A stretch of 64,000 nt of DNA from Saprospiraceae bacterium UBA6168. GTDB taxonomy: Bacteria > Bacteroidota > Bacteroidia > Chitinophagales > Saprospiraceae. A program made the translations under genes and the position numbers. The DNA is taken from positions 57,596-121,595 of the forward strand of contig DIUC01000061.1 in the NCBI GenBank assembly GCA_002435785.1. The letters run 5' to 3'. Positions within the stretch are counted from its first letter, which is position 1. Each line of letters starts with the position of its first letter. Of the stretch, positions 10,322 through 20,111 are shown piece after piece. Under the pieces are notes generated by a model that worked only from the letters and a program-made list of their open reading frames with translations, had not been told where the DNA came from and did no database searches.

Positions 10322-10695
10322 AACAATAAGTTGAGTGACTAAACGATTTGAACGGCCAAACCTACTGCAACTTCGGGGCTTGGGGAGGGAAATTTAAAAA
10401 TTGTGGCAATGGATTTTGAAACCAAATCAAAGCGAGTGAGTTTTCCCGGCGAGGTGGCAAAAATTTTGAAAATAATCGTCCTTGATGCTACGCCTAATTG
10501 AGCAGGATTTCACAATGAATTAAGACAAAATTATTTTTGGCAATAGTTGCCAGAATTTAGGTGAAAAGCGCTACATTTGCGCTCGCTTTTCGAGAACCCT
10601 CCTTTTGAGTGGGAGTAAATTGGTCAAGAACGCTTGGAACAATGCGATTTTTCACCGGTTGAAGCTACGAAAAGTATAGAAAATAAAGCAGTTTT
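10322..10695. other. 374-base intergenic region ahead of the ribosomal cluster
   Basis: Divergent spacer between the amidohydrolase gene and rpsL. It holds the rpsL promoter (10547-10579) and an inferred leader of about 110 bases. The leader has a short possible stem between CCCTCC near 10597 and GGGAG near 10611, which could be a ribosomal-protein autoregulatory structure, but this is speculation. The part before 10540 is A/T-rich and shows no gene. Confidence 0.5.
10547..10579 (+). promoter_or_regulatory. Bacteroidota-type promoter for rpsL operon
   Basis: TTG at 10547-10549 and TACATTTG at 10572-10579, separated by 22 bases, match the Bacteroidota primary sigma consensus TTG-N19-22-TAnnTTTG. 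Transcription should start near 10586 and drive the rpsL-rpsG-fusA block. Inference from consensus only. Confidence 0.65.
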
Positions 10696-11112
10696 ATGCC
10701 AACCATCAATCAATTAGTCCGTAAAGGAAGAGAGAAAGTTGTGGTCGCCAGCAAATCCCGTGCGTTGGGCGCTTGCCCACAACGCCGTGGCGTTTGCACC
10801 AGGGTGTACACCACGACGCCAAAGAAGCCGAACTCGGCGCTCCGCAAAGTTGCAAAGGTTCGCTTGACCAACCAGATTGAAATCATTGCTTACATCCCAG
10901 GTGAAGGCCACAACCTCCAAGAGCACTCCATTGTGCTGGTGCGTGGCGGCAGGGTAAAGGACCTTCCCGGTGTCCGTTACACCATTGTCCGGGGCGCACT
11001 TGATACAGCCGGCGTGAATAACCGGAAGAAGAGCCGGAGCCAATACGGCACCAAGCGTCCGAAGCCAGGACAAGTTGCGGCAGCCCCAGCTAAGGGCGGC
11101 AAGAAGAAGTAA
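10696..11112 (+). CDS. rpsL: 30S ribosomal protein S12
   Basis: S12 lies at the decoding centre of the small subunit and helps control accuracy. The 138-residue protein carries the diagnostic [11 protein letters not shown] start, [17 protein letters not shown] and [12 protein letters not shown] motifs. Lys44 (E. coli K43) and Lys88, the positions where streptomycin-resistance changes arise, are the sensitive-type lysines. Asp89, which is methylthiolated in many bacteria, is present. A short lysine-rich tail (PAKGGKKK) is longer than in E. coli. It is the first gene of the ribosomal super-cluster, directly behind a Bacteroidota-type promoter, and is followed by rpsG. Confidence 0.98.
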   Translation: MPTINQLVRKGREKVVVASKSRALGACPQRRGVCTRVYTTTPKKPNSALRKVAKVRLTNQIEIIAYIPGEGHNLQEHSIVLVRGGRVKDLPGVRYTIVRGALDTAGVNNRKKSRSQYGTKRPKPGQVAAAPAKGGKKK

Positions 11113-11243
11113 GTAGTCCAGCAGATGGCAGTTTGCAATTGAGGCATTTTCAACAATAAAGAATATCAGCCTGAATTGGCAAGGAGTCATAACTGGATGA
11201 ATGAATCAAAAAGGTTTTTTTCAAAATATAAAGTTTACTCACA

Positions 11244-11711
11244 ATGAGGAAGCATAAACCGAAGCCCAGATTATTGTTGCCAGACCCTCGTTACAGCGAT
11301 ATCGTGGTAACGCAGTTCGTGAACAACATGATGTTGTCGGGCAAGAAATCAACTGCATTCACTTTGTTCTATGATGCTATGGACTTGGTGGCTGAACGTC
11401 TGAAACAAGACGAGCACCAAACGTTCAAGAAAGCATTGAACAACGCCATGCCACAAGTGGAAGTGAAAGCTCGCCGGGTAGGTGGCGCCACTTTCCAAAT
11501 CCCGCAGGAAATCCGTGCCAAGCGCAAGGTGTCCATTGGGATGAAATGGCTGATACGTTTCGCACGGGAGCGCAGCGGCAAAGGCTTTGCCGAAAAACTC
11601 GCAGCCGAAATCATTGCAGCAAGCAAAGGGGAAGGAGCAGCGGTAAAGCGTAAGGAAGATATGCACCGCATGGCAGAGGCAAACCGTGCCTTCGCTCACT
11701 TCCGTACTTAA
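11244..11711 (+). CDS. rpsG: 30S ribosomal protein S7
   Basis: S7 binds the 3' major domain of 16S rRNA, nucleates assembly of the head and contacts E-site tRNA. The 155-residue length is normal. Diagnostic features are RKHKPKPR at the front, the [12 protein letters not shown] segment, [16 protein letters not shown] in the middle and [13 protein letters not shown] at the end. It sits 131 bases after rpsL, a wide gap for this operon, with an A/T-rich leader before the ATG and no obvious Shine-Dalgarno sequence. In E. coli S7 represses its own operon at the rpsL-rpsG junction; whether the gap here works the same way cannot be told by eye. Confidence 0.98.
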   Translation: MRKHKPKPRLLLPDPRYSDIVVTQFVNNMMLSGKKSTAFTLFYDAMDLVAERLKQDEHQTFKKALNNAMPQVEVKARRVGGATFQIPQEIRAKRKVSIGMKWLIRFARERSGKGFAEKLAAEIIAASKGEGAAVKRKEDMHRMAEANRAFAHFRT

Positions 11712-11851
11712 TCTTCAACCCATTTGAATGTTTTGGACGTAAGCGTTGTCCGGTGAATTTCTGACTAAAGAAGCTTGTTTTTCAACGTTTCAAAGAGAAT
11801 TGTCACAAAACGCCCATTGTCCACTAATCAAACCCTCAACAGGGAATCGTC

Positions 11852-13987
11852 ATGTCAAGAGATCTTAAATTTACCCGAAACATCGGGATTGCAGCGCATA
11901 TTGATGCCGGTAAGACCACCACTACCGAGCGTGTACTCTACTACACCGGCATGACCCACAAAATTGGCGAGGTGCACGACGGCGCCGCCACCATGGACTG
12001 GATGGAACAAGAGCAGGAGCGTGGTATCACCATCACTTCTGCTGCTACCAAAACAGAGTGGAAATGGGCTGGCGACACCTACACCGTCAATATCATTGAC
12101 ACGCCTGGCCACGTGGACTTCACCGTTGAGGTGGAGCGTTCGCTGCGTGTATTGGACGGCGCTGTCGCATTGTTCTGTGCTGTATCGGGTGTTGAGCCCC
12201 AGTCAGAGACTGTGTGGCGCCAAATGGACCGCTACAAAGTGCCACGTATTGGCTTTGTTAACAAAATGGACCGTAGTGGTGCCGATTTCTTCAACGTCGT
12301 GAACGATGTTAAGACCAAACTTGGCGCACGTGCAGTTCCACTTCAAGTTCCAATTGGAGCAGAAGAAACGTTCAAAGGTGTCGTTGACCTCATCACCAAC
12401 GAGGGTTGGATATGGAACGAAGAAGACCAGGGTATGACCTACAAGGTCGTTCCGATTCCAGACGATATCAAGGATGTTGTAGCTGAATACCGCCTCAAGA
12501 TGCTGGAGGCTGCTGCTGAGTACGATGATGCTATCATGGAGAAGTACTTTGAAGACCCGAATTCCATCACACCTGATGAAATTCGTGCAGCGCTTCGCAA
12601 AGCAGTAGTAGGCATGAGCATCACGCCGATACTTTGTGGTTCTGCCTTCAAGAACAAAGGTGTGCAAGCCATGCTTGATTCCGTTTGTACTTACTTGCCT
12701 TCACCTGCCGATGTGGATGCCATTATCGGGATTAACCCGGACACAGAAGCAGAAGAAAGCCGTCAACCAGTATCATCTGAACCATTCACTGCACTTGCTT
12801 TCAAGATTGCCACCGACCCTTATGTTGGCCGTCTTTGCTTTATCCGTGTTTACTCGGGCGCATTGAATGCCGGTGATTCGGTTCTCAACACCCGGTCCGA
12901 TAAGAAAGAGCGTATTTCAAGGTTGTACCAGATGCACGCCAACAAGCAAAACCCAATTGATAGGGTAGAGGCTGGCGACATTGCAGCGGCTGTAGGTTTT
13001 AAAGACCTTCGTACAGGTGATACGCTTTGCGACGAAAAGCATCCAATCGTGTTGGAGAGCATGAAGTTCCCTGATCCAGTAATTGGTATTGCTGTTGAAC
13101 CGAAGTCACAGAAGGACATGGACAAACTTGGCCTCGCTTTGGCGAAATTGGCTGAAGAAGACCCCACCTTCAAAGTGCGGTATGATAAGGACACCAACCA
13201 AACCATCATTAGTGGTATGGGTGAGCTTCACTTGGAAATCATTGTTGACCGCCTCCGTCGGGAGTTCAAGGTAGAGTGCAACCAAGGCCAGCCACAAGTT
13301 AATTACAAAGAATGTCTTACGAAGACCGTACAGCACCGTGAGCGCTTGAAAAAGCAGACGGGTGGTTCTGGTCTCTTCGCTGATATGGAATTTACACTCG
13401 GCCCAGCCGATGAAGACTTCTTGGAATCAGAAGATTTCAAGAGCGGCAAAACAAGGCTGCAATTCGACTGGGGCATTGTTGGTGGTGCCATTGACAAGAA
13501 TTACCAGAAGCCCATCAAGGATGGTTTCAATGCCATGATGGACAATGGAATCTTGGCCGGCTACAATATCGAAAGCATGAAGGTGAAAGTAACGGATGGC
13601 TCTATGCACGCCGTTGACTCCAAGCCAATTGCATTTGAACTGTGTGCAAAAGAAGGCTTCCGGGAAGCTGCACCAAGGTGCGCTCCGGTAATCCAAGAGC
13701 CAATCATGAAGCTTGAAGTCATCACGCCGGAGGAATACACTGGCCCAGTGATTGGCGACTTGAATCGCCGTCGTGGTTTGCCTAAAGGCCAAGAGCAGCG
13801 CACAGGTGGTGCCATCGCTATTCAAGCAGAAGTGCCGCTTTCTGAGATGTTCGGATACGTCACACAGTTGCGTACCATCACATCAGGACGTGCAAGTTCC
13901 ACGATGGAGTTCTCACATTACCAAGATGCGCCAAAAAATATTGCACAAGATGTAATAGAAAAAGCAAAAGGCTTGGTAAAAGCATAA
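11852..13987 (+). CDS. fusA: Elongation factor G
   Basis: Translational GTPase that drives tRNA-mRNA translocation and, with the recycling factor, ribosome splitting. All G motifs are visible: [13 protein letters not shown] (P-loop, near residue 17), RGITITSAA (switch I), DTPGHVDF (switch II) and NKMDRSGAD (G4). Domains II to V follow; [16 protein letters not shown] marks domain III and the C-terminal [15 protein letters not shown] loop of domain V is intact. The length of 711 is typical. It lies third in the str-type block after rpsL and rpsG; the transcript appears to end at the hairpin at 14000-14043, just after the stop. Confidence 0.98.
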   Translation: MSRDLKFTRNIGIAAHIDAGKTTTTERVLYYTGMTHKIGEVHDGAATMDWMEQEQERGITITSAATKTEWKWAGDTYTVNIIDTPGHVDFTVEVERSLRVLDGAVALFCAVSGVEPQSETVWRQMDRYKVPRIGFVNKMDRSGADFFNVVNDVKTKLGARAVPLQVPIGAEETFKGVVDLITNEGWIWNEEDQGMTYKVVPIPDDIKDVVAEYRLKMLEAAAEYDDAIMEKYFEDPNSITPDEIRAALRKAVVGMSITPILCGSAFKNKGVQAMLDSVCTYLPSPADVDAIIGINPDTEAEESRQPVSSEPFTALAFKIATDPYVGRLCFIRVYSGALNAGDSVLNTRSDKKERISRLYQMHANKQNPIDRVEAGDIAAAVGFKDLRTGDTLCDEKHPIVLESMKFPDPVIGIAVEPKSQKDMDKLGLALAKLAEEDPTFKVRYDKDTNQTIISGMGELHLEIIVDRLRREFKVECNQGQPQVNYKECLTKTVQHRERLKKQTGGSGLFADMEFTLGPADEDFLESEDFKSGKTRLQFDWGIVGGAIDKNYQKPIKDGFNAMMDNGILAGYNIESMKVKVTDGSMHAVDSKPIAFELCAKEGFREAAPRCAPVIQEPIMKLEVITPEEYTGPVIGDLNRRRGLPKGQEQRTGGAIAIQAEVPLSEMFGYVTQLRTITSGRASSTMEFSHYQDAPKNIAQDVIEKAKGLVKA

Positions 13988-14002
13988 ATGTTCTTATCTT
14001 TG
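13973..14002 (+). promoter_or_regulatory. Promoter for rpsJ and the S10 block
   Basis: TTG at 13973-13975, inside the last codons of fusA, and TATCTTTG at 13995-14002 are separated by exactly 19 bases, a near-ideal Bacteroidota promoter. Its TAnnTTTG box overlaps the first bases of the fusA terminator stem. Transcription would start near 14009, inside the stem. Confidence 0.65.
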
Positions 14003-14043
14003 CCCGCTCTTAGAAAAAAGCCCTTAGAGCGGGCAAATTTTTT
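14000..14043 (+). terminator. Rho-independent terminator after fusA
   Basis: TTGCCCGCTCT at 14000-14010 pairs perfectly with AGAGCGGGCAA at 14026-14036, an 11-bp G/C-rich stem, followed by TTTTTT at 14038-14043. It lies 13 bases after the fusA stop and 29 bases before rpsJ, so it separates the str block from the S10 block. Confidence 0.8.
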
Positions 14044-14071
14044 CTTAGCGTTTTTTAATTTTTAACACGGC

Positions 14072-14380
14072 ATGAATCAAAAAATTAGAATCAAACTCCG
14101 TTCCTACGACCACAATTTGGTGGACAAATCAACGGAGAAGATCGTGAAAACGGTTCGCTCAAGCGGTGCTGTTGTAACTGGTCCGATTCCGCTGCCCACG
14201 AAGAAAGAGATTTTCACCGTCCTGCGCTCGCCGCACGTCAACAAGAAATCTCGTGAGCAGTTCCAGCTACGCACCCACAAGCGACTGATTGAAATTTATA
14301 CGCCTACCCAGAAGACAGTCGATGCGTTATCCAAACTGGAACTTCCGAGTGGAGTGGATATTCAGGTAAAGTTGACGTAA
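14072..14380 (+). CDS. rpsJ: 30S ribosomal protein S10
   Basis: S10 (NusE) is a small-subunit head protein that also joins antitermination complexes. The 102-residue protein has the typical [16 protein letters not shown] opening, [30 protein letters not shown] in the middle and [11 protein letters not shown] at the end. It opens the S10 block. Its leader holds both the fusA terminator hairpin and a promoter whose -7 box overlaps that hairpin, so expression can be reset independently of fusA. The 196-base spacer to rplC is wider than elsewhere in the cluster. Confidence 0.97.
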   Translation: MNQKIRIKLRSYDHNLVDKSTEKIVKTVRSSGAVVTGPIPLPTKKEIFTVLRSPHVNKKSREQFQLRTHKRLIEIYTPTQKTVDALSKLELPSGVDIQVKLT

Positions 14381-14576
14381 TTCCGCCAATATTTAGCGAA
14401 AGCAACCTTGCGTTGCAGGTTTAACATTTTCGGCCAATTTCATCCCCTACAGCTTTGTGCTTAGGATTGGTTTGTCGAATATTTATTGTCAATAACTTGT
14501 TTGCTGAGTGTTTTGTGTTGATTCACAAAGAGTTAGCTCAAAATAAGCAGCAGCAAACCATAAAAAATTCTGCCCG

Positions 14577-15203
14577 ATGAATGGCATAATCGGAAAGAAA
14601 ATAGGCATGACCAGCATTTTTGATGCAGCTGGTAAAAACATCGCCTGTACAGTAATTGAAGCAGGGCCTTGTGTGGTTACGCAAGTCAAGTCTGAGGACA
14701 CTGACGGCTACACGGCACTTCAGTTGGGCTTTGGCGAGGCCAAAGTCAAAAACACGACCAAGCCTTTGATGGGTCACTTCGATAAAGCGAAGACTGCCCC
14801 AAAGCAAAAGCTTGTAGAGTTTCGGGATTTCAATGCCTTGGCAAAGAATCTCGGTGACGTTGTGCGGGTTGAAGAGCTTTTCAACGAAGGTGACTCTGTG
14901 CACGCATCTGGCGTGACAAAGGGCAAAGGCTTTCAAGGTGTAGTACGCCGACACGGCTTCAGCGGTGTAGGTGGCAGCACACACGGTCAGCACAACAGGC
15001 TTCGTGCCCCTGGTTCCATTGGCGCTTCGTCCTTCCCTTCAAGGGTATTCAAAGGAATGAGGATGGCAGGACACATGGGAACTGACAACGTGAAGGTCAA
15101 AAACCTGAAAGTTGTAAAGGTCTTTGCAGAGCGTAACCTAATCCTTGTCAAAGGTGCGATTCCGGGTCACAACGGCTCTTTCGTTGTCATTGAAAAGAAG
15201 TAG
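14577..15203 (+). CDS. rplC: 50S ribosomal protein L3
   Basis: L3 is an early-assembly large-subunit protein whose central loop reaches toward the peptidyl-transferase centre. The 208-residue length is normal. Family motifs seen are [14 protein letters not shown] at the N-terminus, [18 protein letters not shown] and [23 protein letters not shown] in the centre, and [15 protein letters not shown] at the end. The loop residue that is glutamine in most bacteria and is methylated by PrmB falls in the [18 protein letters not shown] region; GQ is present. It follows rpsJ and precedes rplD in the standard order. Confidence 0.97.
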   Translation: MNGIIGKKIGMTSIFDAAGKNIACTVIEAGPCVVTQVKSEDTDGYTALQLGFGEAKVKNTTKPLMGHFDKAKTAPKQKLVEFRDFNALAKNLGDVVRVEELFNEGDSVHASGVTKGKGFQGVVRRHGFSGVGGSTHGQHNRLRAPGSIGASSFPSRVFKGMRMAGHMGTDNVKVKNLKVVKVFAERNLILVKGAIPGHNGSFVVIEKK

Positions 15204-15254
15204 TAAACACCCTGAGAAGGTTTATTTTTTAAAGTAATTAATGACTTCATAGTT

Positions 15255-15878
15255 ATGAAACTCGAAGTTTTCAATATCAAAGGCGAAAAAACCGGCAAGT
15301 CGGTAGAACTTCCGGATGCTGTATTCGGTGCACAGCCGAACGAGCATGCCGTTTGGCTCTCCGTTAAAGCTTACTTGGCCAACCAGCGTCAGGGGACTCA
15401 CAAGTCCAAAGAGCGGAGCGAAATGTCTGGTTCTACCCGCAAGTTGCACAAGCAGAAAGGCACTGGTGGCGCTCGTAAGGGTGACATTAACAGCCCTTTG
15501 TTGAAAGGTGGTGGACGTGTTTTCGGGCCGAAACCACGTGACTACAGCCAAAAGTTGAACAAGAAGGTGAAGCGCCTCGCTAGGTTGTCTGCGCTTTCCT
15601 CTAAAGCAAGCAATGGTCAAATCATCGTTTTAGAAGATTTTTCTTTCGATGCACCAAAGACCAGCGCTTATATAGGTTTACTCAAAGCGTTAAACTTGGA
15701 TGACAAAAAATCACTCTTGGTAACTAACGACTACGAGAAGAACGTGTACCTGTCAAGCCGCAACATCCAAAAGGCTGCTGTGTCAAGGGCACAAGACCTA
15801 AACACTTACGAAATCCTTCACAGCAATACTTTGATTTTGTCTGAAGGTTCAATTGGAAAAATTGTCGAAAGCCTTTGA
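15255..15878 (+). CDS. rplD: 50S ribosomal protein L4
   Basis: L4 (also called L1e family) lines the exit tunnel and in E. coli represses the S10 operon. The 207-residue protein shows the extended-loop signature [20 protein letters not shown], in which changes give macrolide resistance, and [30 protein letters not shown]. The C-terminal half ([38 protein letters not shown]) is the globular domain. It starts 51 bases after rplC with an A-rich leader. Whether an L4 autoregulatory leader exists ahead of rpsJ is not apparent. Confidence 0.97.
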   Translation: MKLEVFNIKGEKTGKSVELPDAVFGAQPNEHAVWLSVKAYLANQRQGTHKSKERSEMSGSTRKLHKQKGTGGARKGDINSPLLKGGGRVFGPKPRDYSQKLNKKVKRLARLSALSSKASNGQIIVLEDFSFDAPKTSAYIGLLKALNLDDKKSLLVTNDYEKNVYLSSRNIQKAAVSRAQDLNTYEILHSNTLILSEGSIGKIVESL

Positions 15879-15932
15879 TTTGATGGCACCGAGCGATTCG
15901 GTCGTTGTCAATCAACATAGAATCTTAAAGAA

Positions 15933-16229
15933 ATGGCAAAGCGAATTTTAATTAAGCCCATCATCACGGAAAAAGCGGACACGCTTTCGGAAAAAAGAGG
16001 CCAGTACTCTTTTGTGGTGAACAAGGATGCCAATAAAATTGAAATCAAAAAAGCGGTGGCTGACCTCTACAATGTAGAAGTTGAAGCCGTGAACACATTG
16101 ATTATGCCGTCAAAGGCAAAAAGCCGCAACTCCCGCCGCAACGCAATCAAGGGTCGGGTGTCCAGCTACAAAAAGGCTGTGGTGACTTTGGCAGATGGTG
16201 AAACAATCAATTTCTTCGGTGAAGTATAA
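15933..16229 (+). CDS. rplW: 50S ribosomal protein L23
   Basis: L23 sits at the tunnel exit and is the docking site for trigger factor and the signal recognition particle. The 98-residue protein has ILIKPIITEKADTLSEKRGQYSFVVNKDANKIEIKKAV, the usual start, and the VNTLIMPSKAKSRN loop; the end carries DGETINFFGEV. Length and position between rplD and rplB are standard. No unusual residues were noticed. Confidence 0.96.
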   Translation: MAKRILIKPIITEKADTLSEKRGQYSFVVNKDANKIEIKKAVADLYNVEVEAVNTLIMPSKAKSRNSRRNAIKGRVSSYKKAVVTLADGETINFFGEV

Positions 16230-16302
16230 AAAGTGACAGGTTGAATGTGGCCGGCTGGACAAAAGCATTGCGACAACAACAAGTTACCAACAGCATTAGA
16301 AA

Positions 16303-17133
16303 ATGGCACTGAAAAAATACAATCCGATAACGCCAGGAACAAGGTTCAAGCTCGGCGTTTCAAAAGCAGAAATCACGACCGACACTCCGGAGCGGAGCTT
16401 GTTGGCGCCAATGAGCAGGTCAGGTGGTCGTAATCGTACTGGCAAAATGACCATGCGCCAAATTGGTGGTGGCCATAAGCGCCGCTACCGTATCATTGAC
16501 TTCAAGCGTGACAAGGATGGTGTTCCCGGAACGGTAAAGACCATAGAGTATGACCCAAATCGTTCGGCATATATCGCATTGATTTCCTATGCCGACGGAG
16601 AGAAGCGTTATATCATCGCTCCCCACGGTCTGAAAGTTGGCGAGCAAGTAATGTCTGGTGCCAAGGCTGCACCCAATACTGGTAACTGCCTTTTCCTGAA
16701 GGATATTCCACTTGGTACATCAATCCACGCCATCGAATTGACACCCGGTAGGGGAGCAGCTTTGGTGAGGTCGGCAGGTACCTCTGCCACGATGATGGGG
16801 CGTGAAGACCGTTATGCGGTCGTCAAGTTGCCATCAGGTGAAACTCGTCGGATACTGATTACTTGCCGGGCCACAATGGGGACTTGCTCGAACCCTGACC
16901 ACGGCCTCATCACTTTGGGCAAGGCAGGTGCAAAACGTTGGGCTGGTAGGCGTCCAAGGGTAAGGGGTGTGGCAATGAACCCAGTGGATCACCCGATGGG
17001 TGGTGGCGAGGGTCGTGCATCTGGTGGGCATCCACGCTCACGCACGGGTAAATTTGCAAAAGGTGCCAAGACTCGTGACAAGAAGAAGCATTCGACTCAA
17101 CTCATTATTTCAAGAAGAAAAACAACTAACTAA
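16303..17133 (+). CDS. rplB: 50S ribosomal protein L2
   Basis: L2 is the most conserved large-subunit protein, needed for subunit joining and peptidyl-transferase activity. The 276-residue protein shows [25 protein letters not shown], and the C-terminal [22 protein letters not shown] containing the histidine (HPMGGGEG) essential for activity. The tail [14 protein letters not shown] is typical. The ATG at 16303 gives [15 protein letters not shown], the expected N-terminus. It follows rplW by 73 bases and precedes rpsS in the canonical order. Confidence 0.98.
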   Translation: MALKKYNPITPGTRFKLGVSKAEITTDTPERSLLAPMSRSGGRNRTGKMTMRQIGGGHKRRYRIIDFKRDKDGVPGTVKTIEYDPNRSAYIALISYADGEKRYIIAPHGLKVGEQVMSGAKAAPNTGNCLFLKDIPLGTSIHAIELTPGRGAALVRSAGTSATMMGREDRYAVVKLPSGETRRILITCRATMGTCSNPDHGLITLGKAGAKRWAGRRPRVRGVAMNPVDHPMGGGEGRASGGHPRSRTGKFAKGAKTRDKKKHSTQLIISRRKTTN

Positions 17134-17207
17134 ATAAAGTAGGGGAGCTAAAAGGGACAATTTTTAATAAAACCCCTTGAGCGCCAACGCTTTAAAAATA
17201 TAGAAAA

Positions 17208-17477
17208 ATGCCTCGTTCTATTAAAAAAGGACCTTACGTTCATCACAAGCTGATGAAAAAAGTAGAAACGGCAAAGGGTGCGACCCGCAAGCAGGTAATC
17301 AAGACTTGGTCACGTGCTTCGATGATAGTTCCTGACATGGTAGGTGAAACAATTGCCGTTCACAATGGCAAAAACTTCATCCCGGTTTTCGTAACCGAGC
17401 CGATGGTTGGGCACAAACTTGGGGAGTTTTCACCGACCCGCAACTTCCGTGGCCACGCTGGTCACCGTAAGGGTTAA
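17208..17477 (+). CDS. rpsS: 30S ribosomal protein S19
   Basis: S19 forms a dimer with S13 in the small-subunit head near the A-site tRNA. The 89-residue sequence starts [19 protein letters not shown] and contains [47 protein letters not shown] in fragments that are diagnostic: [17 protein letters not shown] and [11 protein letters not shown]. The end is GHAGHRKG. Length is normal. It lies 74 bases after rplB and 66 bases before the chosen start of rplV. Confidence 0.97.
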   Translation: MPRSIKKGPYVHHKLMKKVETAKGATRKQVIKTWSRASMIVPDMVGETIAVHNGKNFIPVFVTEPMVGHKLGEFSPTRNFRGHAGHRKG

Positions 17478-17543
17478 TGAACGCAGTGGTTGATTTTTCG
17501 ACCATTAATTTTTGAGACTGATAACAGTACAAATAATAGAATA

Positions 17544-17930
17544 ATGGAAGCAGTTGCCAAAATAAAAAATTGCCCGATGTCGCCCCGCAAGATGCGCTTG
17601 GTGGTCAATAACATCCGCGGTAAGAAAGTAGGTGATGCCTTGAGCATCCTTCGTTACACCAAGAACGAGGCAGGCTCTTGGCTCGAAAAACTGCTGCTTT
17701 CAGCAATCGCCAACTGGGAATACAAACTGGATGGTGCTGAGAGTGCAGACGATTACAACCTTGTCATCAAAACGGTCTTCGTGGATGAAGCCGCCATGCT
17801 GAAACGTTTCCGTCCGGCTACGCACGGTCGGGCTGCACGGATTCACAAGCGCCGCAACCACGTTACGCTGATAGTGGAAAATAAAGTTCCCCTTGAGCGT
17901 GACTTGGCTCCAGCAGAAGCTGAAGGTTAA
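17544..17930 (+). CDS. rplV: 50S ribosomal protein L22
   Basis: L22 binds all 23S domains and forms part of the exit-tunnel constriction with L4. The ATG at 17544 (MEAVAKIKNCPMSPRKMRLV) gives 128 residues and the expected N-terminus; the frame is open 18 codons further up but that extension is not family-like and crosses the rpsS spacer. SPRKMRLVVNNIRGKKVGDAL and the beta-hairpin region MLKRFRPATHGRAARIHKRRNHV are diagnostic. A short acidic tail (LAPAEAEG) follows. Confidence 0.96.
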   Translation: MEAVAKIKNCPMSPRKMRLVVNNIRGKKVGDALSILRYTKNEAGSWLEKLLLSAIANWEYKLDGAESADDYNLVIKTVFVDEAAMLKRFRPATHGRAARIHKRRNHVTLIVENKVPLERDLAPAEAEG

Positions 17931-17961
17931 TCAAAATTAGCAATCACTAATATCTAATATA

Positions 17962-18822
17962 ATGGGTCAAAAGACTAATCCGATTGGGAATCGCTTAGGT
18001 ATCATCAGAGGTTGGGACTCCAACTGGTATGCCGACAAGGACTACGGTGATAAGGTTGTGGAAGACGAGCGTATCCGCATTTACCTCAAAGCCCGTATTG
18101 CCAAAGGCGGTATTGCACGAGTGATTATTGAGCGTGCACTCAAGCGCATCACAGTTACCATTCACACCTCACGCCCAGGTATCGTCATCGGTAAAGGCGG
18201 CCAGGAAGTAGATAAAATCAGGGAAGAACTCCGCAAGCTCACCAACAAGGAGGTTCAGATAAACATCGTTGAAATCCGCAAGCCGGAGCTTGATGCCTCC
18301 ATCGTTGGGGAATCCATTGCGAAGCAAATAGAAGCACGTATCAACTACCGTCGTGCCATCAAAATGGCGATTCAATCTACCATTCGCGCAGGTGCAGAGG
18401 GCATTAAGGTTCGAATCTCAGGCCGATTGGCTGGCTCGGAAATGGCACGTACAGAGGAATACAAGGACGGCCGTACACCATTGCACACATTCCGAACCGA
18501 TATTGACTATATTTTAAGCGAAGCTCAAACGGTTTATGGGAAAATCGGCATTAAAGTATGGATTTGCAAAGGCGAAGTTTATGGTAAGCGTGACCTTTCT
18601 CCAAACGCTGGCCTACAAAAGAAAGAACGTGTAGGCGGTGAAGGGGAAGGCGGCGGACGTAGCGGAGACCGTCGCGAAGGCGGTGGACGTGGCGGGGATC
18701 GCCGTGATGGCGGCGGACGTGGCGGAGACCGTCGCGAAGGCGGTGGACGCCGTGATGGCGGCGCAGGCGGCGGACGCCGCGAAGGTGGTGGTGGAGCAGG
18801 CGGCGGTGGTCGCAGGAAGTGA
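17962..18822 (+). CDS. rpsC: 30S ribosomal protein S3 with Gly/Arg-rich repeat tail
   Basis: S3 forms part of the mRNA entry tunnel and helicase. The core (residues 1 to ~221) is normal: [20 protein letters not shown], the KH-domain loop [19 protein letters not shown] and the C-terminal [15 protein letters not shown] with [14 protein letters not shown]. After residue 221 comes a 65-residue tail made of decapeptide repeats of the type [10 protein letters not shown], then looser [12 protein letters not shown]. At DNA level these are 30-bp tandem repeats from 18649. The whole protein is 286 residues against about 210-235 usually. RGG-like tails bind RNA in other proteins; a role here is inference. 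A 157-base gap follows before rplP. Confidence 0.96.
   Translation: MGQKTNPIGNRLGIIRGWDSNWYADKDYGDKVVEDERIRIYLKARIAKGGIARVIIERALKRITVTIHTSRPGIVIGKGGQEVDKIREELRKLTNKEVQINIVEIRKPELDASIVGESIAKQIEARINYRRAIKMAIQSTIRAGAEGIKVRISGRLAGSEMARTEEYKDGRTPLHTFRTDIDYILSEAQTVYGKIGIKVWICKGEVYGKRDLSPNAGLQKKERVGGEGEGGGRSGDRREGGGRGGDRRDGGGRGGDRREGGGRRDGGAGGGRREGGGGAGGGGRRK
18649..18819 (+). repeat. 30-bp tandem repeats in rpsC 3' end
   Basis: Three near-identical 30-bp units begin at 18649, 18679 and 18709, each encoding GGGR[S/G]GDRR[E/D], followed by degenerate Gly/Arg codons to the stop. The stretch is far more G/C-rich than the rest of rpsC, which suggests growth by replication slippage. Confidence 0.85.
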
Positions 18823-18865
18823 TTTTTTCATTCAAATTGTGAATAAAGATTCAAATAATTCGATG

Positions 18866-18873
18866 TACTTTTG
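18866..18873 (+). promoter_or_regulatory. Possible internal promoter before rplP
   Basis: TACTTTTG matches TAnnTTTG in the unusually long rpsC-rplP gap. The nearest upstream TTG (18837-18839) is 26 bases away, longer than the 19-22 seen at the other promoters here, so this is a weak candidate. Confidence 0.3.
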
Positions 18874-18979
18874 CAGCCGATTTTTCCGAGGGGTTGCAAA
18901 TGCAAGTAAATCGAGGTGTTTCAACCAGATTTTTAACTCGGCACAATAACCAAAAGCCGGATTATTTAAACGAAGAAAG

Positions 18980-19402
18980 ATGTTACAGCCTAAACGCACG
19001 AAATATCGCAAGCAGCAGAAGCCAGTTCAGAAGAGCGTTGACGTAAGAGGAAGCATTGTTTCTTTTGGCATTTACGGCTTGAAAGCGATTACAGGTGGAA
19101 GGATTACGAGCCGTCAGATAGAATCAGCACGTATCGCAATGACCCGCTACATGAAAAGGGAAGGTCAGGTTTGGATACGTATATTCCCTGACAAGCCGAT
19201 AACCCGCAAGCCACAAGAGGTGAGGATGGGTAAGGGCAAAGGTTCCCTGGACCACTATGTGGCTATGGTAGCACCGGGCCGCATCATGTTTGAGATTGAT
19301 GGCGTGAGCATGGAGGTAGCTCAAGAGGCACTCCGCTTGGCCGCCCAGAAGCTACCGGTGTTGACCAAGTTGACGGTCCGTCCTGACATGGTGAAATTCT
19401 GA
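18980..19402 (+). CDS. rplP: 50S ribosomal protein L16
   Basis: L16 organises the A-site region of the large subunit. The 140-residue protein has [14 protein letters not shown] at the start, [35 protein letters not shown] (seen in pieces), the [24 protein letters not shown] motif and the [10 protein letters not shown] stretch. RMGKGKG includes the arginine that is hydroxylated in some bacteria. Length is normal. It starts 157 bases after rpsC, where a possible internal promoter box is seen, and is followed by rpmC after 53 bases. Confidence 0.97.
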   Translation: MLQPKRTKYRKQQKPVQKSVDVRGSIVSFGIYGLKAITGGRITSRQIESARIAMTRYMKREGQVWIRIFPDKPITRKPQEVRMGKGKGSLDHYVAMVAPGRIMFEIDGVSMEVAQEALRLAAQKLPVLTKLTVRPDMVKF

Positions 19403-19455
19403 TGAATTGAAGCGATACAAACTATCATTTCATCACTTATAATTAATCTAAGAAA

Positions 19456-19716
19456 ATGGCAACCAAGAAATATTTGGAACTTCAGGAATTCTCTGATGCC
19501 GATTTGATAGCGGAATTGGAAGGCTCTGAGGCGTCTTACGAGAAAGCAAGATTTGACCATTCCGTTAAGGGTTTGGACAACCCGCTTGAACTCAGGGAGA
19601 TGCGCAGGGACATAGCGAGGATGCAAACGGAGGTTCGCAAGCGTGAGCTCGCCCAAATGACACCCGAAGAACTCGCAAAACGGTCTAAAATCAGGGAAAG
19701 AAGGAGAAGAAAGTAG
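19456..19716 (+). CDS. rpmC: 50S ribosomal protein L29
   Basis: L29 lies beside L23 at the tunnel exit. The protein has 86 residues, longer than the usual 63-70, because both ends are extended (MATKKYLELQEFSDADLIAE at the front, RSKIRERRRRK at the end). The core EASYEKARFDHSVKGLDNPLELREMRRDIARMQTEVRKRE matches the two-helix hairpin, including NPLELREMRRDIARM. It lies between rplP and rpsQ as expected. Confidence 0.95.
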   Translation: MATKKYLELQEFSDADLIAELEGSEASYEKARFDHSVKGLDNPLELREMRRDIARMQTEVRKRELAQMTPEELAKRSKIRERRRRK

Positions 19717-19777
19717 TAGATGATAGTTGATGGTGTTCAGTAAAAACTGCCAACTTTCAACTACAAACCATATAACA

Positions 19778-20035
19778 ATGGAAAGCAGAAAATTAAGAAA
19801 ATCCAGGGTTGGGGTCGTAGTCAGCAATAAAATGACGAAGACGATCAGTGTTAAGGTCGAACGCCGACTGCAGCACCCGCTATACGGTAAATCCGTGAAA
19901 CTTTCGAAGAAGTTCATGGCGCACGACGAGAACAACGATTGCAAAATCGGCGACAAGGTGCGAATCGCTGAGACACGTCCCTTAAGCAAAAACAAGCGCT
20001 GGCGCTTGACAGAAATACTTGAAAGAGCGAAATAA
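19778..20035 (+). CDS. rpsQ: 30S ribosomal protein S17
   Basis: S17 is a primary 16S rRNA-binding OB-fold protein. The ATG at 19778 ([14 protein letters not shown]) gives 85 residues, the normal size; the longer open frame upstream is not family-like. Motifs: [36 protein letters not shown], and [20 protein letters not shown] near the end. The 61-base spacer before it carries short inverted repeats (AGTTGA near 19725, TCAACT near 19756) of no obvious function. Confidence 0.96.
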   Translation: MESRKLRKSRVGVVVSNKMTKTISVKVERRLQHPLYGKSVKLSKKFMAHDENNDCKIGDKVRIAETRPLSKNKRWRLTEILERAK

Positions 20036-20111
20036 CCAGTCGTTGTCCTTGGTGCTTGGTCCATGAGTATTTGGCAGGCATTAAACAACAACTAACTAAA
20101 AATAGGCAGAT

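Noticed and set aside
18551..18835. Antisense frames rich in His/Arg or Ala/Thr over the rpsC tail
   Set aside because: Produced by the 30-bp tandem repeats of rpsC read on the other strand.
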